A stretch of 64,000 nucleotides of DNA from Pelagibacteraceae bacterium (GTDB lineage Bacteria > Pseudomonadota > Alphaproteobacteria > HIMB59), in the NCBI GenBank assembly GCA_008638215.1, contig VTPN01000002.1, forward strand, positions 1-64,000, written 5' to 3'. The position numbers were made by a program, and so were the translations under genes. A model generated the notes under the pieces. That model was given only the letters and a program-made list of their open reading frames with translations, was not told the origin of the DNA and searched no databases. This document shows positions 20,197 through 29,858 of the stretch, in pieces (within the stretch, counting starts at the first letter, position 1; the number at the start of each line of letters is the position of its first letter).

Positions 20197-20210
20197 TCCT
20201 ATATAGGAGG
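20197..20210 (+). promoter_or_regulatory. strong Shine-Dalgarno inside a 12-bp palindrome, livK leader
   Basis: An AGGAGG-type site ends 6 bp before the ATG of the binding-protein gene, much stronger than most leaders in this window. It overlaps the perfect palindrome TCCTATATAGGA (20197-20208), which could fold and hide part of the site, or dimerise. This gene has the only real spacer within the liv operon (57 bp), consistent with separate, higher expression of the periplasmic component. Confidence 0.6.
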
Positions 20211-20216
20211 AAAATT

Positions 20217-21320
20217 ATGAATAAACTTATATCTATTTTAGTTGCTTTATTTGCAATGACTTTTTCCTCAGCTTTCGCTGGAGGTCATGCAGTAAAAATC
20301 GCAACAGTAGGACCAATGAGTGGTCAATATGCTTCATTTGGTGAACAAATGGCAGCTGGAGCAGAAATGGCAGTTGCAGATATTAACGCCAATGGCGGTG
20401 TTAATGGGGCAATGCTAGAATTAGTTATTGGTGACGACGCTTGTGACCCAAAACAAGCAGTTGCTGTAGCAAACGATCTTGTAGGCCAAGGAGTTAGTTT
20501 TGTTGCTGGACACTTTTGTTCAGGATCATCAATTCCTGCATCTTCAGTTTATAACGAAGAGGGAATTATTCAAATCTCCCCTGCATCTACTAACCCTGCT
20601 TTAACTGATGAAAGACCAGGGCCTTATACTCATAGAGTCTGTGGAAGGGATGACCAACAAGGTCAAGTTGCTGGTCAATATCTTTTTGATAATTATAGCG
20701 GTAAAAATGTTGCAATCGTTCACGATAAAACTGCTTACGGAAAAGGTTTAGCGGATGCAACTATGGCGGCTTTTGAAGCATTAGGAGGCAATACCGCTTT
20801 ATATGAAGCTTACACAGCTGGAGAAAAAGACTATTCAGCATTAGTATCTAAGTTAAAGCAAAATAATATTGATGCCTTATATGTTGGTGGTTATCACACA
20901 GAAGCCGGACTGATGGTTCGTCAAATGAGAGATCAAGGCATGGATACCCAATTAATTTCTGGTGATGCTCTAGTGACTCTTGAGTATTGGGCAATCACAG
21001 GTGATGCTGGCCAAGGAACTTTAATGACATTTAGTCCCGATCCTGCGAAAGATCCAGCAAACGCTGATCTAGTAAAGAAATTTAAGGATGCTGGAATTAC
21101 CCCGGAAGGCTACGTACTATACACCTATGCCGCAATCCAATCATGGGCTCAAGCAGCTGCAACAGCAGGTAGCAATGACTCCGACTCAGTATTAGAAGCT
21201 TTAAATTCAGGTAGCTTTGACACTGTATTGGGTAGCCTTAGTTTTGATGACAAAGGTGACGTTACTCTTCCCGGATACGTTTGGTATGTTTGGGAAAATG
21301 GTGGATACGACTATCTATAA
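20217..21320 (+). CDS. livK: branched-chain amino acid ABC transporter substrate-binding protein
   Basis: Periplasmic ligand-binding protein of the liv importer, 367 aa. The signal peptide is about 1-21 (ending SSAFA), then a type I periplasmic binding fold with IATVGPMSGQYASFGEQM, VAGHFCSGSSIPAS, ISPASTNPALT, and the GKGLADA loop. Codon use is more biased and G+C somewhat higher than in neighbours, as expected for an abundant protein. The true ligand may be an amino acid other than Leu/Ile/Val, since the family is broad. It ends the operon and is followed by a hairpin. Confidence 0.94.
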   Translation: MNKLISILVALFAMTFSSAFAGGHAVKIATVGPMSGQYASFGEQMAAGAEMAVADINANGGVNGAMLELVIGDDACDPKQAVAVANDLVGQGVSFVAGHFCSGSSIPASSVYNEEGIIQISPASTNPALTDERPGPYTHRVCGRDDQQGQVAGQYLFDNYSGKNVAIVHDKTAYGKGLADATMAAFEALGGNTALYEAYTAGEKDYSALVSKLKQNNIDALYVGGYHTEAGLMVRQMRDQGMDTQLISGDALVTLEYWAITGDAGQGTLMTFSPDPAKDPANADLVKKFKDAGITPEGYVLYTYAAIQSWAQAAATAGSNDSDSVLEALNSGSFDTVLGSLSFDDKGDVTLPGYVWYVWENGGYDYL

Positions 21321-21335
21321 AATATGATATTTAAT

Positions 21336-21361
21336 CATAGGGCTTATTTTTAAGCCCTATG
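21336..21361. terminator. hairpin between convergent livK and DUF1045 genes
   Basis: Perfect 11-bp inverted repeat CATAGGGCTTA / TAAGCCCTATG with a TTTT loop. It begins 15 bp after the livK stop, and its right arm contains the stop codon of the opposing gene. There is no clear T-run after the stem on either strand, so it is either a weak bidirectional terminator or an mRNA 3' end stabiliser for the liv transcript. It is the only clear hairpin at a gene end in this window. Confidence 0.65.
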
Positions 21362-21977
21362 ACAAACTTGAAATCTCTTTAAAATTCTCATTTATATTAT
21401 TCTGCCTTAGTAGGCTAAGTTTTTCATATTTAACTTCACGTATTGAATTTATGTAATCCTGCTTTGCTCCTTCATAAATAGGAAGTGTGACATGATGAAA
21501 AGAGTATTCAAAATAGTATGGGTATCCCCAAATTTGAAAATATATTTTTTCTTTCTCGGATAGTTGATTAAACCTTTTTATATCCTCTTTAAGTTCAGAG
21601 TTATTTAGAGTTTTTCGAAAAAGATCAAAATCTCTCATTAAACTATTAGTCACAAAGTCAAAATTATTGTTTTGATCTAGTTTTAAGACCAAAGATTTTT
21701 TAAAAGATTCTAGTTTATTTACTAAGTATGTATTTGATAAGAGTGAATGAATTTTTTTCATGTCAATATTTTGAAATTTTTCAATAAGTTGATTTTCAGA
21801 GTATAGATGTGATAAATAAAATGGCGCTTTTACGGTAGAATGAAAACCATAAATTGACTTATTTAAACTAGAGGTGTTAATTGAATTTTTTTTACAAAAA
21901 GTATTGAAGTCTTCAATAAAGTTTTCATTCGGAATCAAGAACAAACAATAACGAGGAAATTGAATATAATTAGTCAT
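21357..21977 (-). CDS. DUF1045 family, 2H phosphoesterase-like
   Basis: 206 aa. The two HxT motifs of the 2H phosphoesterase fold are present: H46-S-T48 in YGFHSTVKAPF and H162-V-T164 in FHHVTLP. The first block is the DUF1045 signature. DUF1045 genes are best known from phosphonate (C-P lyase) operons, possibly acting on cyclic ribose phosphates. No phn genes are in this window, so its role here is open. It overlaps the upstream membrane gene by 8 bp. Confidence 0.78.
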   Translation of the reverse strand: MTNYIQFPRYCLFLIPNENFIEDFNTFCKKNSINTSSLNKSIYGFHSTVKAPFYLSHLYSENQLIEKFQNIDMKKIHSLLSNTYLVNKLESFKKSLVLKLDQNNNFDFVTNSLMRDFDLFRKTLNNSELKEDIKRFNQLSEKEKIYFQIWGYPYYFEYSFHHVTLPIYEGAKQDYINSIREVKYEKLSLLRQNNINENFKEISSLS

Positions 21978-22926
21978 AAGTAATTTTATTTAATATCTTA
22001 TTTTGAAATTTCGTATCGAGTAAATATTTCATAAATAAAATGATAATTATTGTGTAAAATACTCTAAAAAACAATATTCCACTTATGTGACTTCCTAAAA
22101 GTAAAATCAGGATTGTATCTTCAATAATGCTATGACATAGACTAAGGAACGATAAGGATAGAAGGATATCTTTCTTAGAAATATTATTCTTTTTTGACTC
22201 TTCAATTAAAAATCCGCCACCAAAAGAAATCCCTAAAGTAAGTCCAATTAAAATAATGTTGGCTACTTTTTCAGACATTCCTAAATAAGAAAGGGGAATT
22301 CTTAAAATGTTAATAATAAATTGCCAGAGCCCTATAAATTTTAAAATATTAATTGTTGAAATGATTAAGAAAATTATCAAAAAGATAATAAAAAAATTTT
22401 TAGACTGGAGAATTAACCAGTCCAAATTAGAGGTTATTTTTTCTGGTATCTCTAATATTGATTGATTTTTTTCATTGAATAAATCGAATTTAATAAAGAT
22501 ATAATTTAAAATTTTACCTGCTATCACTGCGTTGATAAAACGAAATAGTAAATTAAATAATCCTGATACTCTTGATTTTCTCGCAATAGCAACCTCGATC
22601 GGTAAACTATGAGCTATTAAAATAATGAGTCCCAAAATAGTAGTCTCTGCAACGCTATAGTCGAAAATAGATTGAAGGCTAGCAAAAGCAGCCATACCAG
22701 CATAGATATTTACCAAAATTGCAGCCATCCAAACAAGCCCTAATGAGCCGTCTATTCCAATGAAGCTTGTTAATGGTTCAAGAAACTTAGCAAGATAAGG
22801 GATAGCTCCTGTTAATTCTAAGAGTCTAATTATAATAACAACAGGAAGAATAACTTTAAATAATACCCAAAATATTTTACTGCTTTCGTGGACAATATTA
22901 GCAAGTACTTTTTGGATATTTTTCAT
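21970..22926 (-). CDS. nucleoside recognition (Gate) domain membrane protein
   Basis: 318 aa polytopic inner-membrane protein with about eight helices in two similar halves. The Gate-domain features resemble SpmA/SpmB and the core of nucleoside transporters: WMAAILVNIYAGMAAFASL in the first half and LIGLTLGISFGGGFLIEE in the second. Members are annotated as nucleoside recognition proteins, but the cargo is not established. It is co-oriented and overlapping with the DUF1045 gene, and 44 bp from the divergent M23 peptidase. Confidence 0.75.
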   Translation of the reverse strand: MKNIQKVLANIVHESSKIFWVLFKVILPVVIIIRLLELTGAIPYLAKFLEPLTSFIGIDGSLGLVWMAAILVNIYAGMAAFASLQSIFDYSVAETTILGLIILIAHSLPIEVAIARKSRVSGLFNLLFRFINAVIAGKILNYIFIKFDLFNEKNQSILEIPEKITSNLDWLILQSKNFFIIFLIIFLIISTINILKFIGLWQFIINILRIPLSYLGMSEKVANIILIGLTLGISFGGGFLIEESKKNNISKKDILLSLSFLSLCHSIIEDTILILLLGSHISGILFFRVFYTIIIILFMKYLLDTKFQNKILNKITYD

Positions 22927-22970
22927 TTATATATATATTGATAAAAATTAAATCCTTTATAAAGAAATAA

Positions 22971-24446
22971 ATGACAAGAACAAAGAGTTTAAATGTAAAA
23001 ATATTTATAAGTATAATAATTTTTATTTTTGGATTATTTTTTTTTTATATTAGTTATCAAGAATTTTCAAAATACTACCAAAGGGATTTAGTTTTATTTG
23101 AAGATATGAATATTAACTATTTTGATAAGGATTTATTTCAAAAATATTATGAAAAAATAGATATTGAAAGCTTATCAGACCCTCAGTTCGATGAGGAAAA
23201 ATCAAAAAATTACTTTAAGGATATTACATTTGATAATTTATTCAGCTTATTTGATAAAGAAAAAGAAAGTCAAGTCACGTATGCTGATACTAAAAAAAAT
23301 CTTCCAATCAAATTCAAAACTAAAGAGGAATTAATTATTGAAATTGAAAATGATCAATTTAAAGAAATTTTTATTAATCAAGGTGATAATTTTGCAAAAA
23401 TACTTAGAAAAGGTGGCTTAGAAGGAAAAGATATTGATCGACTATTAATTAACGGCAAAGATATTTATGATTTTTCTAAAATTTATCTTGGAGATATTGT
23501 AAAGATTAATTCTACCTACAACAATGATGGTGTGTTAGAAAACTTCAAAATGATTTATCGATTTTCTGAAGATCAAGAACTCATTGTTAATTATTTAAAT
23601 GAAAATTTTATATATGAAATTAATCAAATAGAGCTTTTTGAAGAGAGAATTTATGTAAGTGGTGAAATTAAAACAAGTTTATATGAAGCAATGAAACAAG
23701 CTGGCCTATCTGAATTAATTATTACTGAGATTATAAGAATCTATAGCTTTGATGTTGACTTTCAAAGAGACATCTATGAGGGAGACTATTTTGAAGCTCT
23801 TTTTACAAGAAGAAAAAATGATCAAGAAAAAATAGTTCAAATTGATGACCCTGAGTATCTTGTGTTGAGCTCTAGGGGAACTCCATTAATTTACTACCTT
23901 TATTCTACAGATGAATTCAGTGAATATTTTGATGAAAATGGAAAAGGTATGACTAAAAGTTTGATGAAAACTCCTGTAAATGGCGCTCGATTAAGCTCTA
24001 GTTATGGGATGAGAAAACATCCTATTTCCGGATACAACAAATTACATAAGGGAGTAGACTTTGCAGCCCCCACAGGCACTCCAGTTTTTGCTGCTGGAAA
24101 TGGAGTGGTAGAGTTTGCTGGAAGAAATGGGGGGTATGGAAATTATGTTCGTATAAGACATGACAATACCTATAAGACTGCCTACGCTCATCTCAATGGA
24201 TTTAAAAAGGGTGTTTATGGAGGTGTAAGAGTGAAACAAGGAGATGTTATTGGATTTATTGGATCAACTGGCAATTCAACCGGTCCCCATCTTCACTATG
24301 AAATTATTGTAAATGGTCAGCAAGTAAATCCTGCCACTTTAAAACTTCCTTCAGGTAGAAAATTAAATGATCAGCAATTAGAAGAATTTAAAAAATTAGT
24401 TGTTTTTAAAAATGAAGAAATAAATGAATATAAAGGCAGAAATTAA
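22971..24446 (+). CDS. M23 family zinc metallopeptidase
   Basis: Murein endopeptidase-like protein of 491 aa. One N-terminal membrane helix (about 9-29) is followed by a long periplasmic region, with the LytM/M23 domain near 340-460. Zinc ligands are H359 and D363 in HKGVDF and the H440-L-H442 pair in GPHLHYE, all intact. It resembles MepM-type enzymes that cut peptide cross-links during wall growth. The stop lies 1 bp from the convergent DUF4167 gene's stop. Confidence 0.92.
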   Translation: MTRTKSLNVKIFISIIIFIFGLFFFYISYQEFSKYYQRDLVLFEDMNINYFDKDLFQKYYEKIDIESLSDPQFDEEKSKNYFKDITFDNLFSLFDKEKESQVTYADTKKNLPIKFKTKEELIIEIENDQFKEIFINQGDNFAKILRKGGLEGKDIDRLLINGKDIYDFSKIYLGDIVKINSTYNNDGVLENFKMIYRFSEDQELIVNYLNENFIYEINQIELFEERIYVSGEIKTSLYEAMKQAGLSELIITEIIRIYSFDVDFQRDIYEGDYFEALFTRRKNDQEKIVQIDDPEYLVLSSRGTPLIYYLYSTDEFSEYFDENGKGMTKSLMKTPVNGARLSSSYGMRKHPISGYNKLHKGVDFAAPTGTPVFAAGNGVVEFAGRNGGYGNYVRIRHDNTYKTAYAHLNGFKKGVYGGVRVKQGDVIGFIGSTGNSTGPHLHYEIIVNGQQVNPATLKLPSGRKLNDQQLEEFKKLVVFKNEEINEYKGRN

Positions 24447-24447
24447 A

Positions 24448-24840
24448 TTAAGCCAATTGGTTAGCTAAATCATCAAAATCTGAATTTGGCGATTGTTTAT
24501 CGGCTAGTATTTCAGCATCATGATCTTGATCTGTATCTGTTTTTTCTTTAGAAATAATTTTTCGTGAAACTGGATTTCTATTAGAGTGATCAATTTGGCG
24601 ATAGTAATGTTCAGCATGCTGAAGATAAAATTGTTCAAGAACGTCATCTCCTTGGCCTTTGGCATCCTTAGCCTTGTTTAAAAAATCGTTATATTGATCT
24701 TTTGGATTCTTACCATTTCTTTTAAAACCATTAGAATTACCATTATTTTGTAAATATGGAGAGTCAGCTACTCCCACTCTTCCACCAGAATTAAGTTTTC
24801 TTGAAGAACCAAAAGGTTTTCTTTTAGGATAATTTTTCAT
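24448..24840 (-). CDS. DUF4167 domain protein
   Basis: 130 aa, basic and Asn-rich N-terminus, with the DUF4167 core DVLEQFYLQHAEHYYRQI. The family is restricted to alphaproteobacteria and its function is unknown; RNA binding is sometimes suggested by the basic N-terminal part. It sits downstream of prmC, which is the usual place (prfA-prmC-DUF4167), and this neighbourhood supports the call. The C-terminal tail is acidic and variable. Confidence 0.88.
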   Translation of the reverse strand: MKNYPKRKPFGSSRKLNSGGRVGVADSPYLQNNGNSNGFKRNGKNPKDQYNDFLNKAKDAKGQGDDVLEQFYLQHAEHYYRQIDHSNRNPVSRKIISKEKTDTDQDHDAEILADKQSPNSDFDDLANQLA

Positions 24841-24887
24841 AAGTTTTATTCGATTATCTTTAAATAAAGAGCCCTACAATTTAAGAT

Positions 24888-25745
24888 TTATGGGAATGTT
24901 ATCTTTAATAATCTATCTAAATTAAGATAATCTTGTTTTTTATAGACTATTTTGATCGATTTTTCTAATAAAAATTTCTCTAATTCATCAACAATAGTTG
25001 GATCTATTTCAAAATAAATATCTCCTTTAAAAGGCATAGTTTCAATGGAATTTACTATTTTAATATAAAAATCAAGGCCTTTGACCCCTCCGTCTAAAGA
25101 AATTCTGGGATCATGTAAAGTCTCTTGATTTAAAGCATAGTATAGACTAGTTGGAATATAGGGAGGATTACAAATAATTAATTTTATATTTTTTATTTTT
25201 GATATTGGATAATTTTCAAATAAATCTGATTCATATAAATTTGATCTATTGTCTACGGCTAGATCATAAATATTTTTTTTACAATTTGATAAAGCTTGCC
25301 TTGAAATATCAATAAAATCACATGTTGAGGATTTAAATTCTTTTAATAAAGATATGCCCAAACAGCCTGTTCCACAACATAAGTCTATAAACTCAAATTT
25401 TGAATTTTTTAATGAATTAAAATCTTGGATAATAGACTCTATTAAAATCTCTGAGTCGGAACGAGGATCTAAGGTATTTTCATCAGTATAAAAAATATCT
25501 TTCCAAAAACCTTTTTGCTTAATAATTTTTGATAGTGGTTTTCCAGTTATTCGTTGACTTACGATGTATTCAATCATTTGAAAATCTATATCCTCAAATT
25601 TTACATCTAAGTAGTTTGATTTATTTGCAGAGTGGGAAATTATTATTTGTGACTCGGTTAGTGGGTTTTTTAAAGAACGATCATTTAATATCAAGTTAAT
25701 CTGATCTCTGAGTTCAGTTTTATTATGAATTTTTTTATTGAGCAT
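24888..25745 (-). CDS. prmC: peptide chain release factor N5-glutamine methyltransferase
   Basis: Methylates the GGQ glutamine of release factors RF1/RF2. About 285 aa from the ATG at 25745; a GTG at 25775 would add 10 residues but makes a 41-bp overlap with prfA, so the ATG (11-bp overlap) is preferred. The SAM loop is [12 protein letters not shown] (about 119-130) and the catalytic NPPY is at about 193-196 in ICNPPYIP. The immediate upstream gene is its substrate RF1. Confidence 0.94.
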   Translation of the reverse strand: MLNKKIHNKTELRDQINLILNDRSLKNPLTESQIIISHSANKSNYLDVKFEDIDFQMIEYIVSQRITGKPLSKIIKQKGFWKDIFYTDENTLDPRSDSEILIESIIQDFNSLKNSKFEFIDLCCGTGCLGISLLKEFKSSTCDFIDISRQALSNCKKNIYDLAVDNRSNLYESDLFENYPISKIKNIKLIICNPPYIPTSLYYALNQETLHDPRISLDGGVKGLDFYIKIVNSIETMPFKGDIYFEIDPTIVDELEKFLLEKSIKIVYKKQDYLNLDRLLKITFP

Positions 25746-26814
25746 CCAGCTGATTGAGTTTTTCAGCCTGCTCACTTGCTGATAAAGCAGAAATCATTTC
25801 CTCAAGAGCCTCTCCTGTTAAAAATTGATCTAGCTTATAAAGAGTAAGATTAATTCGATGATCAGAAACTCTTCCCTGAGGAAAGTTATATGTTCTTATC
25901 CTCTCTGAACGATCACCTGATCCCACTTGGCTTTTTCTATTCGATGATTGTTCTTGTTGTTTTTTTAATCTCTCAACATCGTAAATTCTTGAGCGAAGGA
26001 TTTTTAGGGCTTTTGCTTTATTTTTATGTTGTGAACGCTCATCTTGTTGGGTGACGACTATCCCTGTTGGTAGGTGAGTTATTCTAACAGCGCTATCTGT
26101 GGTATTCACTGACTGACCTCCCGCACCACCTGATCGATAAACATCGATTCTTAGATCTGAATCTTTTATATCAACATCTACCTCTTCCGCCTCAGGAAGA
26201 ACTGCTACCGTTGCAGCAGAGGTATGAATTCTGCCTCCTGATTCTGTTTCTGGTATTCTTTGAACCCGATGAACACCTGATTCATTTTTTAAAAATTTAA
26301 ATACTCCGTCTCCTTTAATTTCAATTATCGCCTCTTTGATACCTTTTAATCCCGTCTCACTTTTTTCCATTGGCTGAAAATTCCAATTTTTAATAGCAGA
26401 ATACCTTTCATACATCCTAAACAAATCTCCTGCAAATAAAGCAGCTTCATCACCACCTGTGCCAGCTCGTATTTCTAAGATAACATTTTTATCATCAGCT
26501 TCATCTTTTGGGAGCAAGGCAATGAGCAAATCTCTATTTTTATTTTCAAGATCTTTTTCATATATCGGCAATTCTTGTTTTGCCCATGATCGTAAATCCT
26601 CATCATTTTCTTTTTCTAAAATTTCTTTATATCCTTCAATTTCTTTTTCTAGTTTTCGAATGTTATCAGATAAGGAAATTATTGGCTCTAATTTTGACAA
26701 ATCCTTATTAATTTGAATAATTTTCTTATTATCTAAACTTTCTGAATTCATTAATTGATCATTTAAATGATCATACTTAATTTTAAGATCGGCTATTTGT
26801 TTATCTAATTTCAT
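25735..26814 (-). CDS. prfA: peptide chain release factor 1
   Basis: Releases the peptide at UAA and UAG. 359 aa, standard length. The catalytic GGQ is at residues 232-234 in [13 protein letters not shown], and the codon-reading tripeptide is P-E-T (188-190, in RIPETESGG), a variant of the usual PAT. It overlaps hisS by 14 bp upstream and prmC downstream. Both UAA and UAG stops are in use in this window. Confidence 0.97.
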   Translation of the reverse strand: MKLDKQIADLKIKYDHLNDQLMNSESLDNKKIIQINKDLSKLEPIISLSDNIRKLEKEIEGYKEILEKENDEDLRSWAKQELPIYEKDLENKNRDLLIALLPKDEADDKNVILEIRAGTGGDEAALFAGDLFRMYERYSAIKNWNFQPMEKSETGLKGIKEAIIEIKGDGVFKFLKNESGVHRVQRIPETESGGRIHTSAATVAVLPEAEEVDVDIKDSDLRIDVYRSGGAGGQSVNTTDSAVRITHLPTGIVVTQQDERSQHKNKAKALKILRSRIYDVERLKKQQEQSSNRKSQVGSGDRSERIRTYNFPQGRVSDHRINLTLYKLDQFLTGEALEEMISALSASEQAEKLNQLDAQ

Positions 26815-28048
26815 GATCTAATTTAATTTCACTTTGATTAAATATTTTTTGTTCTTTTGTTTTTAAATTTTTTAAGACAATCTTATTGTTTAAATTTTCT
26901 TCATCTCCTATTAACAAAATAAAATCAAAATTATTTTTATCCGCATAACTAAATATTTTTTTTATATTCTTATTTATTTTAATTTCATGAATGCAATTAA
27001 GGTTATAAATCTTTTTTAGAATTTCTGATTTGAGAAGAAATTGATCATTCTGAACAGCAAGAAGGACTTTTAATTTTTCTTCTTTATCATTTTTAATATT
27101 AACTAGACTCATTAATCTCTCTACTCCAGCAGCCCACCCCACTCCTGGGATATCTCTAGGAGAAATCAAGCTAATTAATTTATCGTATCTACCCCCAGCC
27201 AGAATAGCATTTTGTCTTTTGTCTTCATTTGTTTGAAATTCAAAAGCTGTATCTGTGTAGTAGTCTAACCCTCGAACCAACTTATGATCTATTGTGTAAT
27301 CAATCCCATTATTGTCTAAGAGTTCTTTAACTTGATTAAAATAAACAGTACTTTCTTGTGATAAATTTTCACTGATAACTGGTGCGTTAGTAAGTATTTC
27401 TTTATCCTGTTCATCTTTGCTATCTAAAATTCTCATAGGATTTTTCTCTAATCGAGAAAGAGATGTTTCAGATAGTTTGGATCTATATTGACTTAAATAA
27501 TCAATTAAAATTTTTGAATAATTTAATTGATCTGCTTGAGAACCAAGTGAGTTTAAAATTAACCTGAAATGTTTTTTTTCAACTCCGATTTCTTTTAATA
27601 GACTATTTGCAACCATAATCATTTCGAAATCAACATAAGGTGATTTTTCTCCGATATTTTCTATATTAATTTGATGAAATTGGCGATAGCGGCCTTTTTG
27701 AGGCCTTTCTCTTCGAAACATTGGGCCATGAGTAGAAATTTTCATAGATCCTGATAGATATTCACTTGCAGCAAATCTAGCAATACTACTTGTTGCTTCA
27801 GGTCTAAGGCAAATTGTACTATCTCCTTTATCTGTAAAAGCATACATCTCTTTGGAAACAATGTCTGTGTGTTCGCCAACAGAACGAGTAAATAAATCTT
27901 GATGTTCAATAATCGGAGTCTGAACTTGTTGAAAATTAAATTTATTGGTTAAAGAATAAAATTTTTCAACAATGAAGTTAAATTTTTTAATTTCTTCCCC
28001 GTGTATGTCATGTGTACCCTTAACTGGTTGAATATTTTTATTATTCAT
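26801..28048 (-). CDS. hisS: histidine-tRNA ligase
   Basis: Class II synthetase, 415 aa. Motif 1 region starts QPVKGTHDI, motif 2 is [19 protein letters not shown], the histidine-binding signature is [13 protein letters not shown], and motif 3 lies in [13 protein letters not shown]. The C-terminal anticodon-binding domain (about 325-415) is present. Its ATG overlaps the ispG stop by 1 bp (TAATG). Confidence 0.97.
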   Translation of the reverse strand: MNNKNIQPVKGTHDIHGEEIKKFNFIVEKFYSLTNKFNFQQVQTPIIEHQDLFTRSVGEHTDIVSKEMYAFTDKGDSTICLRPEATSSIARFAASEYLSGSMKISTHGPMFRRERPQKGRYRQFHQINIENIGEKSPYVDFEMIMVANSLLKEIGVEKKHFRLILNSLGSQADQLNYSKILIDYLSQYRSKLSETSLSRLEKNPMRILDSKDEQDKEILTNAPVISENLSQESTVYFNQVKELLDNNGIDYTIDHKLVRGLDYYTDTAFEFQTNEDKRQNAILAGGRYDKLISLISPRDIPGVGWAAGVERLMSLVNIKNDKEEKLKVLLAVQNDQFLLKSEILKKIYNLNCIHEIKINKNIKKIFSYADKNNFDFILLIGDEENLNNKIVLKNLKTKEQKIFNQSEIKLDHEIR

Positions 28049-29136
28049 TAGCTGTGGATTTCTTCTACTTTATTTTCGATTGTTTTAACTAGATACTCAA
28101 CTAAATCTTCGTTTTGTATTCTATGACTTTTTTCACCGTCAACATATACCATGTGTGTATCATTTCCTCCGCCCGTGATACCTATGTTGGTCATAGTTGC
28201 CTCTCCAGGGCCATTAACAACACAGCCAATAATTGATACTGTGATAGGTTTTTTAATATGAGATAAGCGACTTTCAACGTTTTTAACAGTTTTAATAACA
28301 TCAAATTGTTGGCGAGCGCACGAGGGGCAAGATATAATAGTTACTCCATAATCTCTGAGGTTCAAAGATTTTAGCATTTCAAAACCTACTTTTACTTCTT
28401 GGGTGGGGTGGTCTGACAAAGATACTCTTATGGTATCCCCTATACCTTGATATAAAAGCATACCCAGTCCAATAGATGATTTGATTGATCCACTAAAATA
28501 ACTTCCCGCTTCAGTAATCCCCAAGTGTAGTGGATAATCACAGTATTCTGATAAGAGCTGGTATGCTTCTACCGAAGTAAAAATGTTGGAGGCTTTTACA
28601 CTTATTTTAAAATTATCAAAATTTTGATCTTCTAATAATTGGATATTTAGCTTTGCGCTCTCGAATAAAGCTTGAGCTGTTGGGCTTTTATATTTTTCTA
28701 ATATCTGTTTCTCCAAACTTCCTGCATTCACACCTACTCTTATTGGAATGTGATTTTGCTTAGCCGCTTCAATTACCTCTTTTATCTTTTCAATCGAACC
28801 TATATTTCCAGGATTGATACGCAGACAATGAGCTCCGTTTTCAGCTGCCTCGAGTGCTCGTTTATAATGGAAATGAATATCTGCAATCAATGGTATAGAT
28901 ATATTTGGAATTATTTCTTTTAGAGCAATTGAAGATTTTTCATCTGGAATTGAAACTCTAACAATATCACATCCTTCTTTTTCAATAGAATGGATTTGCT
29001 CTAGTGTTGCTTCTATATCGTGGGTAAGAGTGTTAGTCATAGTTTGAACAGATATAGGAGCATCGCCACCAACTAACACATTACCAACTTGAATCTGTTT
29101 AGTTTTTTTTCTTTTAATCGAATATGAATAGTTCAT
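28048..29136 (-). CDS. ispG: 4-hydroxy-3-methylbut-2-enyl-diphosphate synthase
   Basis: Iron-sulfur enzyme of the non-mevalonate (MEP) isoprenoid pathway, 362 aa. The [4Fe-4S] ligands are C270 and C273 in SCPSCARQQ and C305 in [10 protein letters not shown], with E312, matching E. coli numbering. The TIM-barrel N-terminal half is complete. ispG-hisS-prfA-prmC is a conserved alphaproteobacterial run. It starts inside the stop of the RodZ-like gene (ATGA). Confidence 0.97.
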   Translation of the reverse strand: MNYSYSIKRKKTKQIQVGNVLVGGDAPISVQTMTNTLTHDIEATLEQIHSIEKEGCDIVRVSIPDEKSSIALKEIIPNISIPLIADIHFHYKRALEAAENGAHCLRINPGNIGSIEKIKEVIEAAKQNHIPIRVGVNAGSLEKQILEKYKSPTAQALFESAKLNIQLLEDQNFDNFKISVKASNIFTSVEAYQLLSEYCDYPLHLGITEAGSYFSGSIKSSIGLGMLLYQGIGDTIRVSLSDHPTQEVKVGFEMLKSLNLRDYGVTIISCPSCARQQFDVIKTVKNVESRLSHIKKPITVSIIGCVVNGPGEATMTNIGITGGGNDTHMVYVDGEKSHRIQNEDLVEYLVKTIENKVEEIHS

Positions 29137-29855
29137 TTTATTTCAGATAATTTATTTATATTGAATTCTTTAAGTGCATAAGGTCTATCTACATTAATAT
29201 GATAAATAGAATTATTGGTTATTATTTTATCTATGAATTGGATATTAGATAAATCAATAGAAAAATCACCGTTAAAATCTAATTTTAGAGGGTTATCTGA
29301 AGTGATCGTGCCAAAGTTTATAGTTTTTTGAATATTATCAATAATTTTATAAGAAATTGAATAATTATCGAGCACTGACAACTCAAAAGAATTATGAATA
29401 TTGTTATTATTATTTAAAACCAATTTATTGATAAATTGGTCATGATTAATTTCTTCATAATTAAAATTAGATAAAATTTTTACTGCATCAAGATAAATTT
29501 GATCTTTCTCAATCAAATTAAAATCAGATTTAAAATTAAATTTTTTATACATATCAAAAGATAGGGAAAACAAAATAATAATCACTAAAATAAAAAAAAA
29601 TATTGTTAAAATTAATTTTGTATTATCGTTCGGTATCGGTACTACTTCAACAACTGTTGAGTTTTCATAAAGACCTAGCGATTTGAGGATAGAGTTTCTA
29701 AATATCTTTTCATATGATTTAAATTTATCGGGCAACTCTTCATTATTTTCAATTTTTTGAATAATTTCAGTATTCATCTTTAACTTGGTTGCTAATTGAT
29801 TAACTGTAAGGCCTTTTTTTAGCCTTGCTTCTTTAATGGAAAATAATTTATTCAA
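29133..29855 (-). CDS. RodZ-like helix-turn-helix membrane protein
   Basis: 240 aa. An N-terminal HTH_25-type domain (about 5-60, with [24 protein letters not shown]), one membrane helix (about 80-101) and an extracytoplasmic domain poor in charge. This matches the RodZ plan, in which the cytoplasmic HTH binds MreB. RodZ-like genes lie just upstream of ispG in many proteobacteria, which supports the call. The periplasmic part is short and divergent. It is 3 bp from the lysC stop. Confidence 0.78.
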   Translation of the reverse strand: MNKLFSIKEARLKKGLTVNQLATKLKMNTEIIQKIENNEELPDKFKSYEKIFRNSILKSLGLYENSTVVEVVPIPNDNTKLILTIFFFILVIIILFSLSFDMYKKFNFKSDFNLIEKDQIYLDAVKILSNFNYEEINHDQFINKLVLNNNNNIHNSFELSVLDNYSISYKIIDNIQKTINFGTITSDNPLKLDFNGDFSIDLSNIQFIDKIITNNSIYHINVDRPYALKEFNINKLSEIK

Positions 29856-29858
29856 AAA

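Noticed and set aside
25746-25775. GTG start giving prmC ten more residues
   Set aside because: It makes a 41-bp overlap with prfA; the ATG at 25745 gives a normal length and a short overlap.
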